In this document: positions 43,373 through 50,914 of the stretch, in pieces | How positions within the stretch are numbered: the first letter of the stretch is position 1 | How the letters are laid out: every line of letters starts with the position of its first letter | Source: JAKAVN01 sp963796565 | GTDB lineage: Bacteria; Desulfobacterota; Binatia; Binatales; Binataceae | Direction of reading: 5' to 3' | Assembly: GCA_963796565.1 (NCBI GenBank) | Contig: CAWCMA010000009.1 | Location: 1-64,000 of the forward strand | Length of the DNA stretch: 64,000 nucleotides | The notes under the pieces: model-generated | What the model was told of the DNA's origin: nothing | Database searches by the model: none | What the model saw: the letters and a program-made list of their open reading frames with translations, nothing else | Program-made: the position numbers and the translations under genes

Positions 43373-44143
43373 ATGGAAGAGGAACGGCTCAAGGCGATCC
43401 TGGAAAGCCTGCTGTTTGCGGCGGGCGAGCCGGTGCCGCTCGCACGGCTGGCGGCGGTGCTCGATAACGTCGCGCGCGACGCAATCAAAAAGGCGCTGGG
43501 CGAGATGATGCTGGGCTACGGCGCGGGCGCGCGCGGCGTGGTGCTCGAAGAGGTCGCGGGGGGATACCAGTTGCGCACGCCCAAAGAGCACGCGCTCTAC
43601 GTGCGCAAGCTGCTCGCCGCCAAACCGCCGCGGCTTAGCCGCCCGCTGCTCGAGACGCTCGCGATCATCGCCTACCGCCAGCCGGTAACCCGGCCCGAGA
43701 TCGAGCAGTTGCGCGGTGTCGATTCGGGCGGCGTGCTCGAGACCCTGCTCGAGCGCCGCCTGGTGCGAATCGCCGGACGCAAGGAGGCGCCGGGGCGTCC
43801 GATCATGTATGCGACGTCGGCGGAGTTTCTCGAGGTTTTTGGACTGCGTGACCTCGACGGCCTGCCCGACCTCGAAGAGTTCAAGGAGCTGGAGGAGCGC
43901 GCCGTGCAGGAAGCCTCCGACGCGCAGCAGGCATCCGAGATGGCCGCTTCGGAGGTGTCGCCAGCTCCGGCGGGCGACACCTCCGAACCTGCGGACACGG
44001 CGCCGGGGTCAGGCGACGACGCGCGTAGCGCGTCGTCGCCTGACTCCGCGCCAGAAGAGCTGGCGGGAGAGGACGAGTCGCTTCGCGAGTCGTCCTCTCC
44101 CGCCAGCTCCCCGGGCCGCGCCCGCGACGACGACTCGCAGTAG
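43373..44143 (+). CDS. scpB: segregation and condensation protein B with a palindrome-encoded C-terminal tail
   Basis: A 256-residue condensin partner, dimerising through two winged helices. The N-terminus EEERLKAILESLLFAAGEPV and the second domain with LLETLAIIAYRQPVTRPEIE and GRPIMYATSAEFLEVFGL are classical and complete by about residue 180. After that comes a Ser/Ala/Asp/Glu tail of about 75 residues whose DNA consists largely of four inverted repeats. The tail is absent from textbook ScpB proteins and probably disordered. The gene stands 20 nt from the minus-strand GNAT/acyl-CoA synthetase gene, convergently. Confidence 0.93.
   Translation: MEEERLKAILESLLFAAGEPVPLARLAAVLDNVARDAIKKALGEMMLGYGAGARGVVLEEVAGGYQLRTPKEHALYVRKLLAAKPPRLSRPLLETLAIIAYRQPVTRPEIEQLRGVDSGGVLETLLERRLVRIAGRKEAPGRPIMYATSAEFLEVFGLRDLDGLPDLEEFKELEERAVQEASDAQQASEMAASEVSPAPAGDTSEPADTAPGSGDDARSASSPDSAPEELAGEDESLRESSSPASSPGRARDDDSQ
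43948..43987. repeat. coding palindrome in scpB tail, A (15-bp stem)
   Basis: Arms 43948-43962 and 43973-43987 perfectly complementary; the 10-nt centre can pair a little further with one mismatch. Confidence 0.9.
44004..44048. repeat. coding palindrome in scpB tail, B (17-bp perfect, 21 with one mismatch, loop GTA)
   Basis: Arms 44008-44024 and 44028-44044 perfect; beyond a G-T mismatch three more pairs extend to 44004 and 44048. Confidence 0.95.
44057..44109. repeat. coding palindrome in scpB tail, C (25-position stem, one mismatch, loop TTC)
   Basis: Arms 44057-44081 and 44085-44109, complementary except one G-G mismatch (44077/44089). Confidence 0.95.
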
Positions 44144-44155
44144 CGCGTCGTCGCG
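44123..44155. repeat. palindrome D spanning the scpB stop (10-bp stem)
   Basis: Arms 44123-44132 and 44146-44155 with a 13-nt loop that contains the TAG stop; may double as a terminator. Confidence 0.75.
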
Positions 44156-44162
44156 TGGCAAC

Positions 44163-46886
44163 CTAACCTCCCGGCTGGATATGCCTCGGCGTCGGATGCA
44201 GACGCATCCGCGCATCGACCACTATCGCGCCTTTGCCCGGTGGCAGCACCTTGACCGGATTCAGATCCATCTCGCTCAACTCGGGAATCGCCTCGATCAG
44301 CGCCGAGACGCGTTGCAATACCGCGACCAGCGCCTCGCGGTCGCCCGGCGCGGCGCCGCGATAGCCGTCGAGCACCCGTCCGGTTTTGAGCGACGCAAGC
44401 ATATCGCGCGCGTCGGTATCGGTAACGGGACTAAGCCGAAATGCGACGTCATGAATCAGCTCGACCATCACGCCACCCAGGCCGCATACGAGCAGGGGAC
44501 CGAAGGTCGGGTCGGTGGTGACGCCGACCAGCACTTCGATTCCGCCCGGGACTTCGCGCTGTAGAAGGACGCCTTCAAGTGCGGCGCCGGCGGCGCGCGT
44601 ACGTTCGGCGAGCGTAACCGCGGCCTCGGCCACGGCAACCGGCGAATCCAATCCGATGATCACGCCGCCGATATCGCTTTTGTGCGTGATGCCGGGGGCG
44701 ATCACCTTGGCGACCAGCGGGTAACCGATGCTATCGGCGACTTGCGGCGCGTCGGCGACCGAAGCGCGCTCGGCTTGCGCGACCTCGATTCCGGCGGCGC
44801 GCAGGATGGTCGCGATGTCCTCGGGCGCAAGCCAGGTCGGGCCGCCGGCGTCCTTGAGCGCGCGGTCGACCACCGCACGCACCGTGCTCATCGCGAATGG
44901 CCCGAGTTCAAGCGCCGTGCCGCGCGGGCGCTCGCGCCATCGCCCGTATCGATGCGAGGCCGCCAGCACCATCGCGGCGTTTTCCGGAAACGCATACGAC
45001 GGAAGCTTGCCGTGTGCGCCGGCATCGATTACCGCCGGCGGCCATTGCGAGGACAGAAACACGGTGAGCACCGGCTTGTGCGCCGGTACCTGGGATGCCC
45101 CGCGCGCGATCGCGTCGGCGACGATGCTGCGCGGCGCCTCGGTCGCCGGAATATATACCGCCACCACCGAATCGACGTTGGGGTCGGCACCGACCGCGGC
45201 AATCGCGCGCTCGTACTCGGCGGGGCCGGCGGTCGCGGTCAGGTCGACTGGATTACCGAACGACGCGCGCGCCGGCAGGAATGAGCGCAGCATGTTCATC
45301 GTGGCGTCGGCGGGCCGCGGCAGAACGAGGCCCTGCGCTTCACACGCGTCGGCAAGCAGAATTCCCGGGCCGCCGGCGTTGGTTACCACGCCGACGCGCG
45401 GGCCGGCCGGTACTGGCTGCGTCGACAGCATCGCGACCACGTCGAACAGCTCCATCAGCGTGTTGGTGCGGATCACGCCGGCCTGCTCGAACAGCGCCTC
45501 GACCGCGACGTCGAGGTTGGCCAGCGCGGCGCTATGGCTGGAGGCGGCGCGTCGTCCGGCCGCCGAGCGTCCCGACTTGACGGCGACGATTGGGCGGCGG
45601 CGCGCGACCTCGGGAGCGAGACGCGCGAACTTGCGCGGATTGCCGACGCTCTCGAGATAGAGCACGACCACGCTGGTGCGCGCGTCGTCGAGCCAGTAGG
45701 CGAGCAGGTCGTTGTTGGAGACGTCGGAGCGGTTGCCGGCCGAGACAAAGGTCGAAATTCCCAGACCCCGGCTGTTCATGTAGTCGAGAATCGCGATACC
45801 CAGCGCGCCGCTTTGCGAGTACATCCCGATGTTGCCGGGCGGCGGCGCGGTCGGCGCGAAGGTTCCGTCCAGCCGCACTGCCGGGTCGGTATTGAGCACG
45901 CCCATGCAGTTCGGTCCCACCATCCGCATCCCCGACGCCCGCACGGTCTCGAACAGCCGCTCTTCCTCCGCGCGTCCCGTGGGCGAGACCTCGGCGAAGC
46001 CCGACGTAATCACCACCACGCCGTGCACGTGCGCGCGGGCGCAGTCTTCGATCGCGTGGTGAACCAGTTCGGCGGGCACTGCGACCAGCGCGAGGTCCAC
46101 CGGCAGGCCGATGGCCGCCATGTTCGGGTAACATCGCAGCCCCATCACCTCGTCTGCGGCCGGATTCACTGGGTACACCGGTCCGTTGAAGCCTGCGCGC
46201 TGGAGGTTGGCGACCAATGCGCCGCCGATCTTCTCGCGCGAGCGCGACGCGCCAATCACCGCGACCGAGCGCGGATGCAACAGCTTGCGGATGCTCTCGC
46301 CGGCCGCGGTCCAGTTGCGCAGCTCGCTTGCCTGGCGCGAGGCCTCGGTCTCGCCGGTCGGGAAGCTCAGATGAACCACGCCGGCGTCGGTCGAGCGCTT
46401 AACGCGGAAGCCGCTCTTGGCGAAGACCTCAAGCATCCGGTTGTTGTCGCCCAGCACGTCGGCCTGGAACTCGGTGATTCCGGCCGCGCGTGCGACGCGT
46501 CCGAGATGGTCGAGCAGGACCGTGCCGATACCGCGTCCCTGATGCTCGTCGAGTACGGCGAAGGCGACTTCCGCGCGCGCCGGTCCCGTGGTGACATAGC
46601 GGCCGACGCCGATAAAGCGTTCGTCCGCGCCAGTGCGCAGCGTCGCGACCAGGGCGACGTGGCCCACGAAGTCGATTTCGGTGAAGCGAACGAGGTCCTG
46701 ATCGGTCAGCGAATGCTTCAATCCGAAAAAGCGATGGTAGATCGAGTCCTGGCTCATGTGGCGGAAGTGATCGAGCAGGCGATCCTTGTCGTCGGCGCGG
46801 ATGGCACGGATATGGATCGAACCGCCGTCGCGCAGCACCTCGTGCGCGGAGTAGTTTCTTGCTTCCAGGCGGGTGTTGTCTGTCAC
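44163..46886 (-). CDS. GNAT acetyltransferase fused to NDP-forming acyl-CoA synthetase
   Basis: A 907-residue fusion. Residues about 20-185 form a GNAT domain (IRAIRADDKDRLLDHFRHMS, GRGIGTVLLDHL acetyl-CoA loop). The rest is an ADP-forming acyl-CoA synthetase: CoA-binding LLHPRSVAVIGASRSREKIG, GPNCMGVLNTDP, the putative phosphohistidine segment in AASSHSAALA, and an ATP-grasp C-terminus (YPLVAKVIAPGITHKSDIGG, LEGVLLQREVPGGIEVLVGV, LSEMDLNPVKVLPPGKG). The order is reversed relative to the E. coli Pat protein acetyltransferase, whose GNAT domain is C-terminal. The His is retained, so the synthetase may be active. Either a protein lysine acetyltransferase, an acyl-CoA synthetase, or both. Confidence 0.9.
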   Translation of the reverse strand: MTDNTRLEARNYSAHEVLRDGGSIHIRAIRADDKDRLLDHFRHMSQDSIYHRFFGLKHSLTDQDLVRFTEIDFVGHVALVATLRTGADERFIGVGRYVTTGPARAEVAFAVLDEHQGRGIGTVLLDHLGRVARAAGITEFQADVLGDNNRMLEVFAKSGFRVKRSTDAGVVHLSFPTGETEASRQASELRNWTAAGESIRKLLHPRSVAVIGASRSREKIGGALVANLQRAGFNGPVYPVNPAADEVMGLRCYPNMAAIGLPVDLALVAVPAELVHHAIEDCARAHVHGVVVITSGFAEVSPTGRAEEERLFETVRASGMRMVGPNCMGVLNTDPAVRLDGTFAPTAPPPGNIGMYSQSGALGIAILDYMNSRGLGISTFVSAGNRSDVSNNDLLAYWLDDARTSVVVLYLESVGNPRKFARLAPEVARRRPIVAVKSGRSAAGRRAASSHSAALANLDVAVEALFEQAGVIRTNTLMELFDVVAMLSTQPVPAGPRVGVVTNAGGPGILLADACEAQGLVLPRPADATMNMLRSFLPARASFGNPVDLTATAGPAEYERAIAAVGADPNVDSVVAVYIPATEAPRSIVADAIARGASQVPAHKPVLTVFLSSQWPPAVIDAGAHGKLPSYAFPENAAMVLAASHRYGRWRERPRGTALELGPFAMSTVRAVVDRALKDAGGPTWLAPEDIATILRAAGIEVAQAERASVADAPQVADSIGYPLVAKVIAPGITHKSDIGGVIIGLDSPVAVAEAAVTLAERTRAAGAALEGVLLQREVPGGIEVLVGVTTDPTFGPLLVCGLGGVMVELIHDVAFRLSPVTDTDARDMLASLKTGRVLDGYRGAAPGDREALVAVLQRVSALIEAIPELSEMDLNPVKVLPPGKGAIVVDARMRLHPTPRHIQPGG

Positions 46887-46932
46887 GATGGTTACCGCAG
46901 TGTCGTTGCCGGGCGGTCGTTGCGGGACCGGA

Positions 46933-48147
46933 TTATTTCTGGATGGCCGCGAGCGAATTCAGCAATTTCTCCGGCAATGCCGAGGCACGCACGAACACCC
47001 ATCCTTCCATCAGGCGGCGCGCCGTGCGATAGACTGTCGCGCGCTCGGCTAACCAGTCACGACCTTCGCGATCGCCTTCGCGCCTGACCGCTGCGCCGAC
47101 CACGGTGAGGCCTGAGGGCTGCGCGATCCGTACCGGGTCGTCGGGCGATCCGCTCGGACGCGTGATTTGGTTGACCACGGTGCCCTCGATTCGCGACGCG
47201 ACCGCGAGACACATCGCGCCCGTCAGCGGCACGGCGCGATGCGGCTGGCCGATCGAGATCATGCGCACCGTCACGTCGGCGTCCTCGGCGGCGAGCCTCT
47301 CGCCCGCGAGCGTCCGCGCCTCGTGCGCCGGCGCGACCATCGCGACCTTCGGAATACTGGGGATTCGCGCCGCCGCTTCGGCGGTCTTCGCGATACCCAT
47401 CTTGAGGCTCGCGGCGATCCGGATCGCGTCAAGGCGCCGCAGCAACCCGCCGTTGGCCTCCAGCTCTTCGGGCATCTCGACACCGCTTGCGCCCAGCGCG
47501 TCGGCGGATACGAACACGCACGGATTCGCCGCGTCCACCATCGAGACTTCGATCATGCGTGCGCCGTTGAGTTCGAGCGTGTCCATTGGATTTCCGGTCG
47601 GCAGCAACCGGCCGGTGCCCGCGCCGCCCGGTTCGATAAAGTCCAGACGCACCGGCGCTCCGCTGCCGGCGACGCCGGGGAGCCTGAAATCGCCGTCGAC
47701 GGCGGCCCGCCCGCCGTCGAGCGAAAAGTGCGCGACGATGAGCTTGCGGGTGTTGGTGTTGTGGATTCGTACCGTCGCTTCGCCGGTCGCGTCGGTGACA
47801 GCGGCGGTGAGACCCTCGTCGACCGCGAATGGACCGACTGCGGACGACATGTTGCCGCAGTTGCCACTGTAGTCGACCGCCGCGTCCTCAACCGAGACCT
47901 GGGCGAAGGTGTAATCGACATCGGCGCCGTCGCGGGTTGGCGGCCCGATCACGCATATCTTCGAGAGCGAAGAAATTCCGCCGCCCATCCCGTCGAGCTG
48001 GCGCCCGTTAGGATCGGGACTTCCAATGACGCCAAGAAAGATCGGCGCCCACAGCTCGCGCTCGGCGGGCAGATCGGCCGCGCGGAACATCACGGCCTTG
48101 CTGGTGCCGCCGCGCATAAAGACCGCGCGCATCCTGAGCTGTTTCAC
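46933..48147 (-). CDS. PrpF-like isomerase (2-methylaconitate cis-trans isomerase/oxalomesaconate tautomerase family)
   Basis: A 404-residue diaminopimelate-epimerase-fold isomerase for unsaturated tricarboxylic acids. VFMRGGTSKAVMF at the N-terminus, DGMGGGISSLSKICVI, the Cys in YSGNCGNMSS and GNPMDTLELNG, and CVFVSADALGA are characteristic. GTG 48147 (VKQLRMRAVF) or ATG 48132 could start; a GAAACAGT tandem repeat lies immediately upstream with no Shine-Dalgarno sequence. It is on the same strand as, and downstream of, a TcuA-like dehydrogenase (56 nt). Together with the divergent PrpB-like lyase this suggests breakdown of a methylcitrate-like or tricarballylate-like acid. The exact substrate is not shown. 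Confidence 0.85.
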   Translation of the reverse strand: MKQLRMRAVFMRGGTSKAVMFRAADLPAERELWAPIFLGVIGSPDPNGRQLDGMGGGISSLSKICVIGPPTRDGADVDYTFAQVSVEDAAVDYSGNCGNMSSAVGPFAVDEGLTAAVTDATGEATVRIHNTNTRKLIVAHFSLDGGRAAVDGDFRLPGVAGSGAPVRLDFIEPGGAGTGRLLPTGNPMDTLELNGARMIEVSMVDAANPCVFVSADALGASGVEMPEELEANGGLLRRLDAIRIAASLKMGIAKTAEAAARIPSIPKVAMVAPAHEARTLAGERLAAEDADVTVRMISIGQPHRAVPLTGAMCLAVASRIEGTVVNQITRPSGSPDDPVRIAQPSGLTVVGAAVRREGDREGRDWLAERATVYRTARRLMEGWVFVRASALPEKLLNSLAAIQK

Positions 48148-48177
48148 TGTTTCACTTTTTCACTGTTTCGCTGTTTC
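48138..48177. repeat. tandem repeat, 5 x 8 bp (GAAACAGT on the minus strand)
   Basis: Five units (one GAAAAAGT) running into the first codons of the PrpF-like gene on the minus strand. Unit length 8 is not a multiple of 3, so copy changes would alter the upstream spacing or the start. Confidence 0.85.
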
Positions 48178-48203
48178 ATCAGCGCCGATGGTACGGCGCA
48201 CGG

Positions 48204-49685
48204 CTACGATGTGGCGCGCGCGGAGGCGCACGCGCTGCGGCCCGCGATCCGGCCGAAGACCGCGCCCGACATCAACCCCGAGCCGCCGGGATAGTTGTTG
48301 TGGAACAGCCCGCCGACCATCTCGCCGCACGCGAACAGGCCCGGAATCGGATCCCAGTCGGTGCCGATCACCTGTGCGTGATCGCTGACCTTCACGCCGC
48401 CGAATGAGAACGTGATTCCGCCCGTCACCGGGTAGGCGTAGTAGGGAGGCGTGTCGAGTTGTTGCGCCCAGTTCGATTTCGCGAGCGCGAGCTCCTCCGT
48501 ATGCATCCCGTCGCGCACGCCAGGGTTGAACGAGCCCTTACCGGCGGCGGCGTTGTACTCCGTCAGCGTGCGCATCGCGGCCGCGCGATCGAGCGCGAGC
48601 TGACCGACAAGGCCGTCGAGCGTGTCGGCAACGACCGGCGGGCTGGTCGAGTAGCGCGGCTCGAGCAGTCCGACGGCCTTGCTGTCGAAAATCTGCCAGG
48701 CGACGTTGCCCGGCTGGTTGAGGATCATCCCGCCGAACTTGGCGTAAGTGTAAAGGTTCTGGTCCTCGCCTTCGTCGACGAAGCGCAGGCCCAGCTTGTT
48801 GAGCATCACGCCGTAGACGTAGGAGAGGCGGTTGGTCTTGTCGGTAAGCTCGCGATCGCCGTAGGGCGGCGCCCCGGCGTCGATCGGCGTCGCATGGCAT
48901 CCGCTCCATTGCCCCCACGGCATCGCGCCGATCTCCATCGCCATCCGCAGTCCGTCGCCCTGGTTATGCCGGGTGCCGCGCACGCGCGCGTGATCCCATG
49001 GACGGCCGAGGTACTGCGCGCGCCACGCCATGTTAGCCTCGAAGCCGCCGCATCCGAGCACCACCGCGCGCCCGCTGATTTCGCGAACACCTTCGGCGTC
49101 GCGCACCAGCACGCCGCACACGCGCCCCTTGCGATCCTGCACCAGGCGTTGCACCGGCGAGCCGTAGCGGATTTCGATTCCCGCGCGGCGCGCGATATTG
49201 AACCACATCCGCGAAAGCCCCACGCCCTCATGCGCGGCGCGCACGATCGCGCCCTTGGGCCATTTGATCACACTGCCGACGCGCACGCCGCTGAGCGACA
49301 GTGCGAGCTCGAAGGCCATCCCCTGCTCGGCCATCCAGCACACCGTCTCGTAGGAATTCGCGATCAGGATTTGCGAAAGCTCCGGGTCGGTGCGCCCGTC
49401 GGTCACGCGCATGAGGTCTTCGCGGAACGCGTCCGCGGGATAGGCCTCGATTCCTTCCATGAAGCCCGCGACCTCGCGCGCCTTGGGCACCAGACGCAGA
49501 AGGTCGTCGGGGCGGTTGAATGCGAAGCGGAACAGGCCGCCGCTGAAATGGGTGTTGCCGCCGCGGTCCTGCTCGGGCGCCTTCTCGAGCACCAGCACGC
49601 GCTCCGCGCCGGCGCCGCGTGCTGAAACACTGGCCGCGAGCGCCGCGTTGCCAGCTCCTATAACGATAACGTCGTAGTCCGCCAT
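48204..49685 (-). CDS. FAD-dependent dehydrogenase, tricarballylate dehydrogenase (TcuA)-like
   Basis: A 493-residue flavoprotein of the fumarate reductase/succinate dehydrogenase flavoprotein group. The N-terminus DYDVIVIGAGNAALAASVSA and EKAPEQDRGGNTHFSGG bind FAD. KWPKGAIVRAAHEG, RGTRHNQGDGLRMAMEIGA and the C-terminal TFGG-like segment GGITFSFGGVKV, then GEMVGGLFHNNYPGGSGLMSG complete it. I start at ATG 49685, with AAGGAG 5 nt upstream; the longer frame to 49724 has none. It is in an operon with the PrpF-like gene and divergent to the PrpB-like lyase (220 bp). The natural substrate is not proven. Confidence 0.87.
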   Translation of the reverse strand: MADYDVIVIGAGNAALAASVSARGAGAERVLVLEKAPEQDRGGNTHFSGGLFRFAFNRPDDLLRLVPKAREVAGFMEGIEAYPADAFREDLMRVTDGRTDPELSQILIANSYETVCWMAEQGMAFELALSLSGVRVGSVIKWPKGAIVRAAHEGVGLSRMWFNIARRAGIEIRYGSPVQRLVQDRKGRVCGVLVRDAEGVREISGRAVVLGCGGFEANMAWRAQYLGRPWDHARVRGTRHNQGDGLRMAMEIGAMPWGQWSGCHATPIDAGAPPYGDRELTDKTNRLSYVYGVMLNKLGLRFVDEGEDQNLYTYAKFGGMILNQPGNVAWQIFDSKAVGLLEPRYSTSPPVVADTLDGLVGQLALDRAAAMRTLTEYNAAAGKGSFNPGVRDGMHTEELALAKSNWAQQLDTPPYYAYPVTGGITFSFGGVKVSDHAQVIGTDWDPIPGLFACGEMVGGLFHNNYPGGSGLMSGAVFGRIAGRSACASARATS

Positions 49686-49800
49686 GACGCTCCTTCGCTC
49701 GTGGCTCTTGTTGAATGCGATCATTGCACAAAAGGACAGGCTCGCGAAAAGCCGCCACGAGTCGGTTAGCGTTCACCATTTGAGCAGTTCTTCTCATCTT

Positions 49801-49820
49801 CTCTCCTTGTCCAAGGAGAG
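49801..49820. repeat. short palindrome CTCTCCTT-GTCC-AAGGAGAG
   Basis: An 8-bp perfect stem in the divergent region, followed by GGTAAGGGAGAGG. Resembles common extragenic REP-like sequences. It lies 65 nt before the 49874-49905 leader of the lyase. Confidence 0.6.
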
Positions 49821-49905
49821 GGTAAGGGAGAGGTCGCAAATCCCGGCGGGCGGATATAATGCTCGCGGAGCGCGCCGACGCAAGCCGGCACGGGAGGAAA
49901 CAGAG

Positions 49906-50823
49906 ATGACGTGGCTTACACAAGCGGATGGCGCGGCATCGGCCGGCGAGCGGCTGGCAAAATTATGGGAGCGGCCGGACATCCTGATGATCCCCGGCGC
50001 GCACAACGGACTCGCCGCGATGCTCGCGCGGCGCGCCGGCTTCGAGGCGCTCTATCTTTCGGGCGCGGCGTTGAGCGCGAGTATGGGGCTCGGCGACCTC
50101 GGCCTCATGACGGTCGAGGAGTTGACGATGTTCGCGCGCATGATCTGCCGCGCCGCAAGATTGCCGCTGATCGTCGACGCTGACACCGGCTACGGCGGAA
50201 TTCTCAACGTGATGCGCGTGGTGCGCGAGCTCGAAGACGTGGGCGCCGCGGCGATCCAGATTGAAGACCAGCTCCTGCCGAAGAAATGCGGCCACCTCAA
50301 TGACAAGCTGCTCGCCGCGCCCGAAGAGGCGGCGGCACGGATCGCCGCGGCGCGCCGCGCGCGCCGGAGTCTCCGCATAATCGCGCGCACGGACGCGGCG
50401 GCGTCAGAGGGAATCGACGGCGCGCTCAGGCGTGCGCGGCTTTACCTCGCGGCCGGCGCGGACGCGATTTTTCCCGAGGCGCTGACCGACGCTGAGATGT
50501 TTCGGCGCTTCGCCCGCGAGATTGACGCACCGCTGCTCGCCAACATGACCGAGTTCGGCCGCACGCCGTATTTCACGGCGCGCCAGTTCGAGGAGTTCGG
50601 TTTCAAGATGGTCATCTGGCCGGTGTCATCGCTGCGGGTCGCGGCCAAGTCGATGAGCGAGCTATACGCGGAGCTCAAGGCGAAGGGCACGGCGGAGACG
50701 ATGTTGAATCGGATGCAGACGCGCGCGGAGTTATACGAAACGATCGGCTATCGCGCCTACGAAAGCCTGGACGCGTCGGTCGCGGCCAGCGTCGTCCCGC
50801 CCGATCCGCGCGGTAACCGCTAG
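49906..50823 (+). CDS. isocitrate lyase/PEP mutase family protein (2-methylisocitrate lyase-like)
   Basis: A 305-residue TIM-barrel C-C lyase. The metal-binding DADTGYGG is at about residues 86-93, the catalytic KKCGH at 126-130, and EGIDGALRRARLYLAAGADA plus the Glu in IFPEAL complete the barrel. KKCGH matches the PrpB-type signature (KRCGH). GGGAGG 8 nt before ATG 49906 fixes the start; the frame extends to 49684 without support. It is divergent to a TcuA-like/PrpF-like pair and followed, 91 nt on, by a second TcuA-like gene. Likely splits a methylisocitrate-like or dimethylmalate-like acid. Confidence 0.88.
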   Translation: MTWLTQADGAASAGERLAKLWERPDILMIPGAHNGLAAMLARRAGFEALYLSGAALSASMGLGDLGLMTVEELTMFARMICRAARLPLIVDADTGYGGILNVMRVVRELEDVGAAAIQIEDQLLPKKCGHLNDKLLAAPEEAAARIAAARRARRSLRIIARTDAAASEGIDGALRRARLYLAAGADAIFPEALTDAEMFRRFAREIDAPLLANMTEFGRTPYFTARQFEEFGFKMVIWPVSSLRVAAKSMSELYAELKAKGTAETMLNRMQTRAELYETIGYRAYESLDASVAASVVPPDPRGNR

Positions 50824-50914
50824 AGAACTGCGGGCAGTCGCCACGCGTTGCGATCGCGCTATACTTGCTCGCAACTTGAGCCATGATCTTGAACGATGAC
50901 GGGAGCCACTGTGG

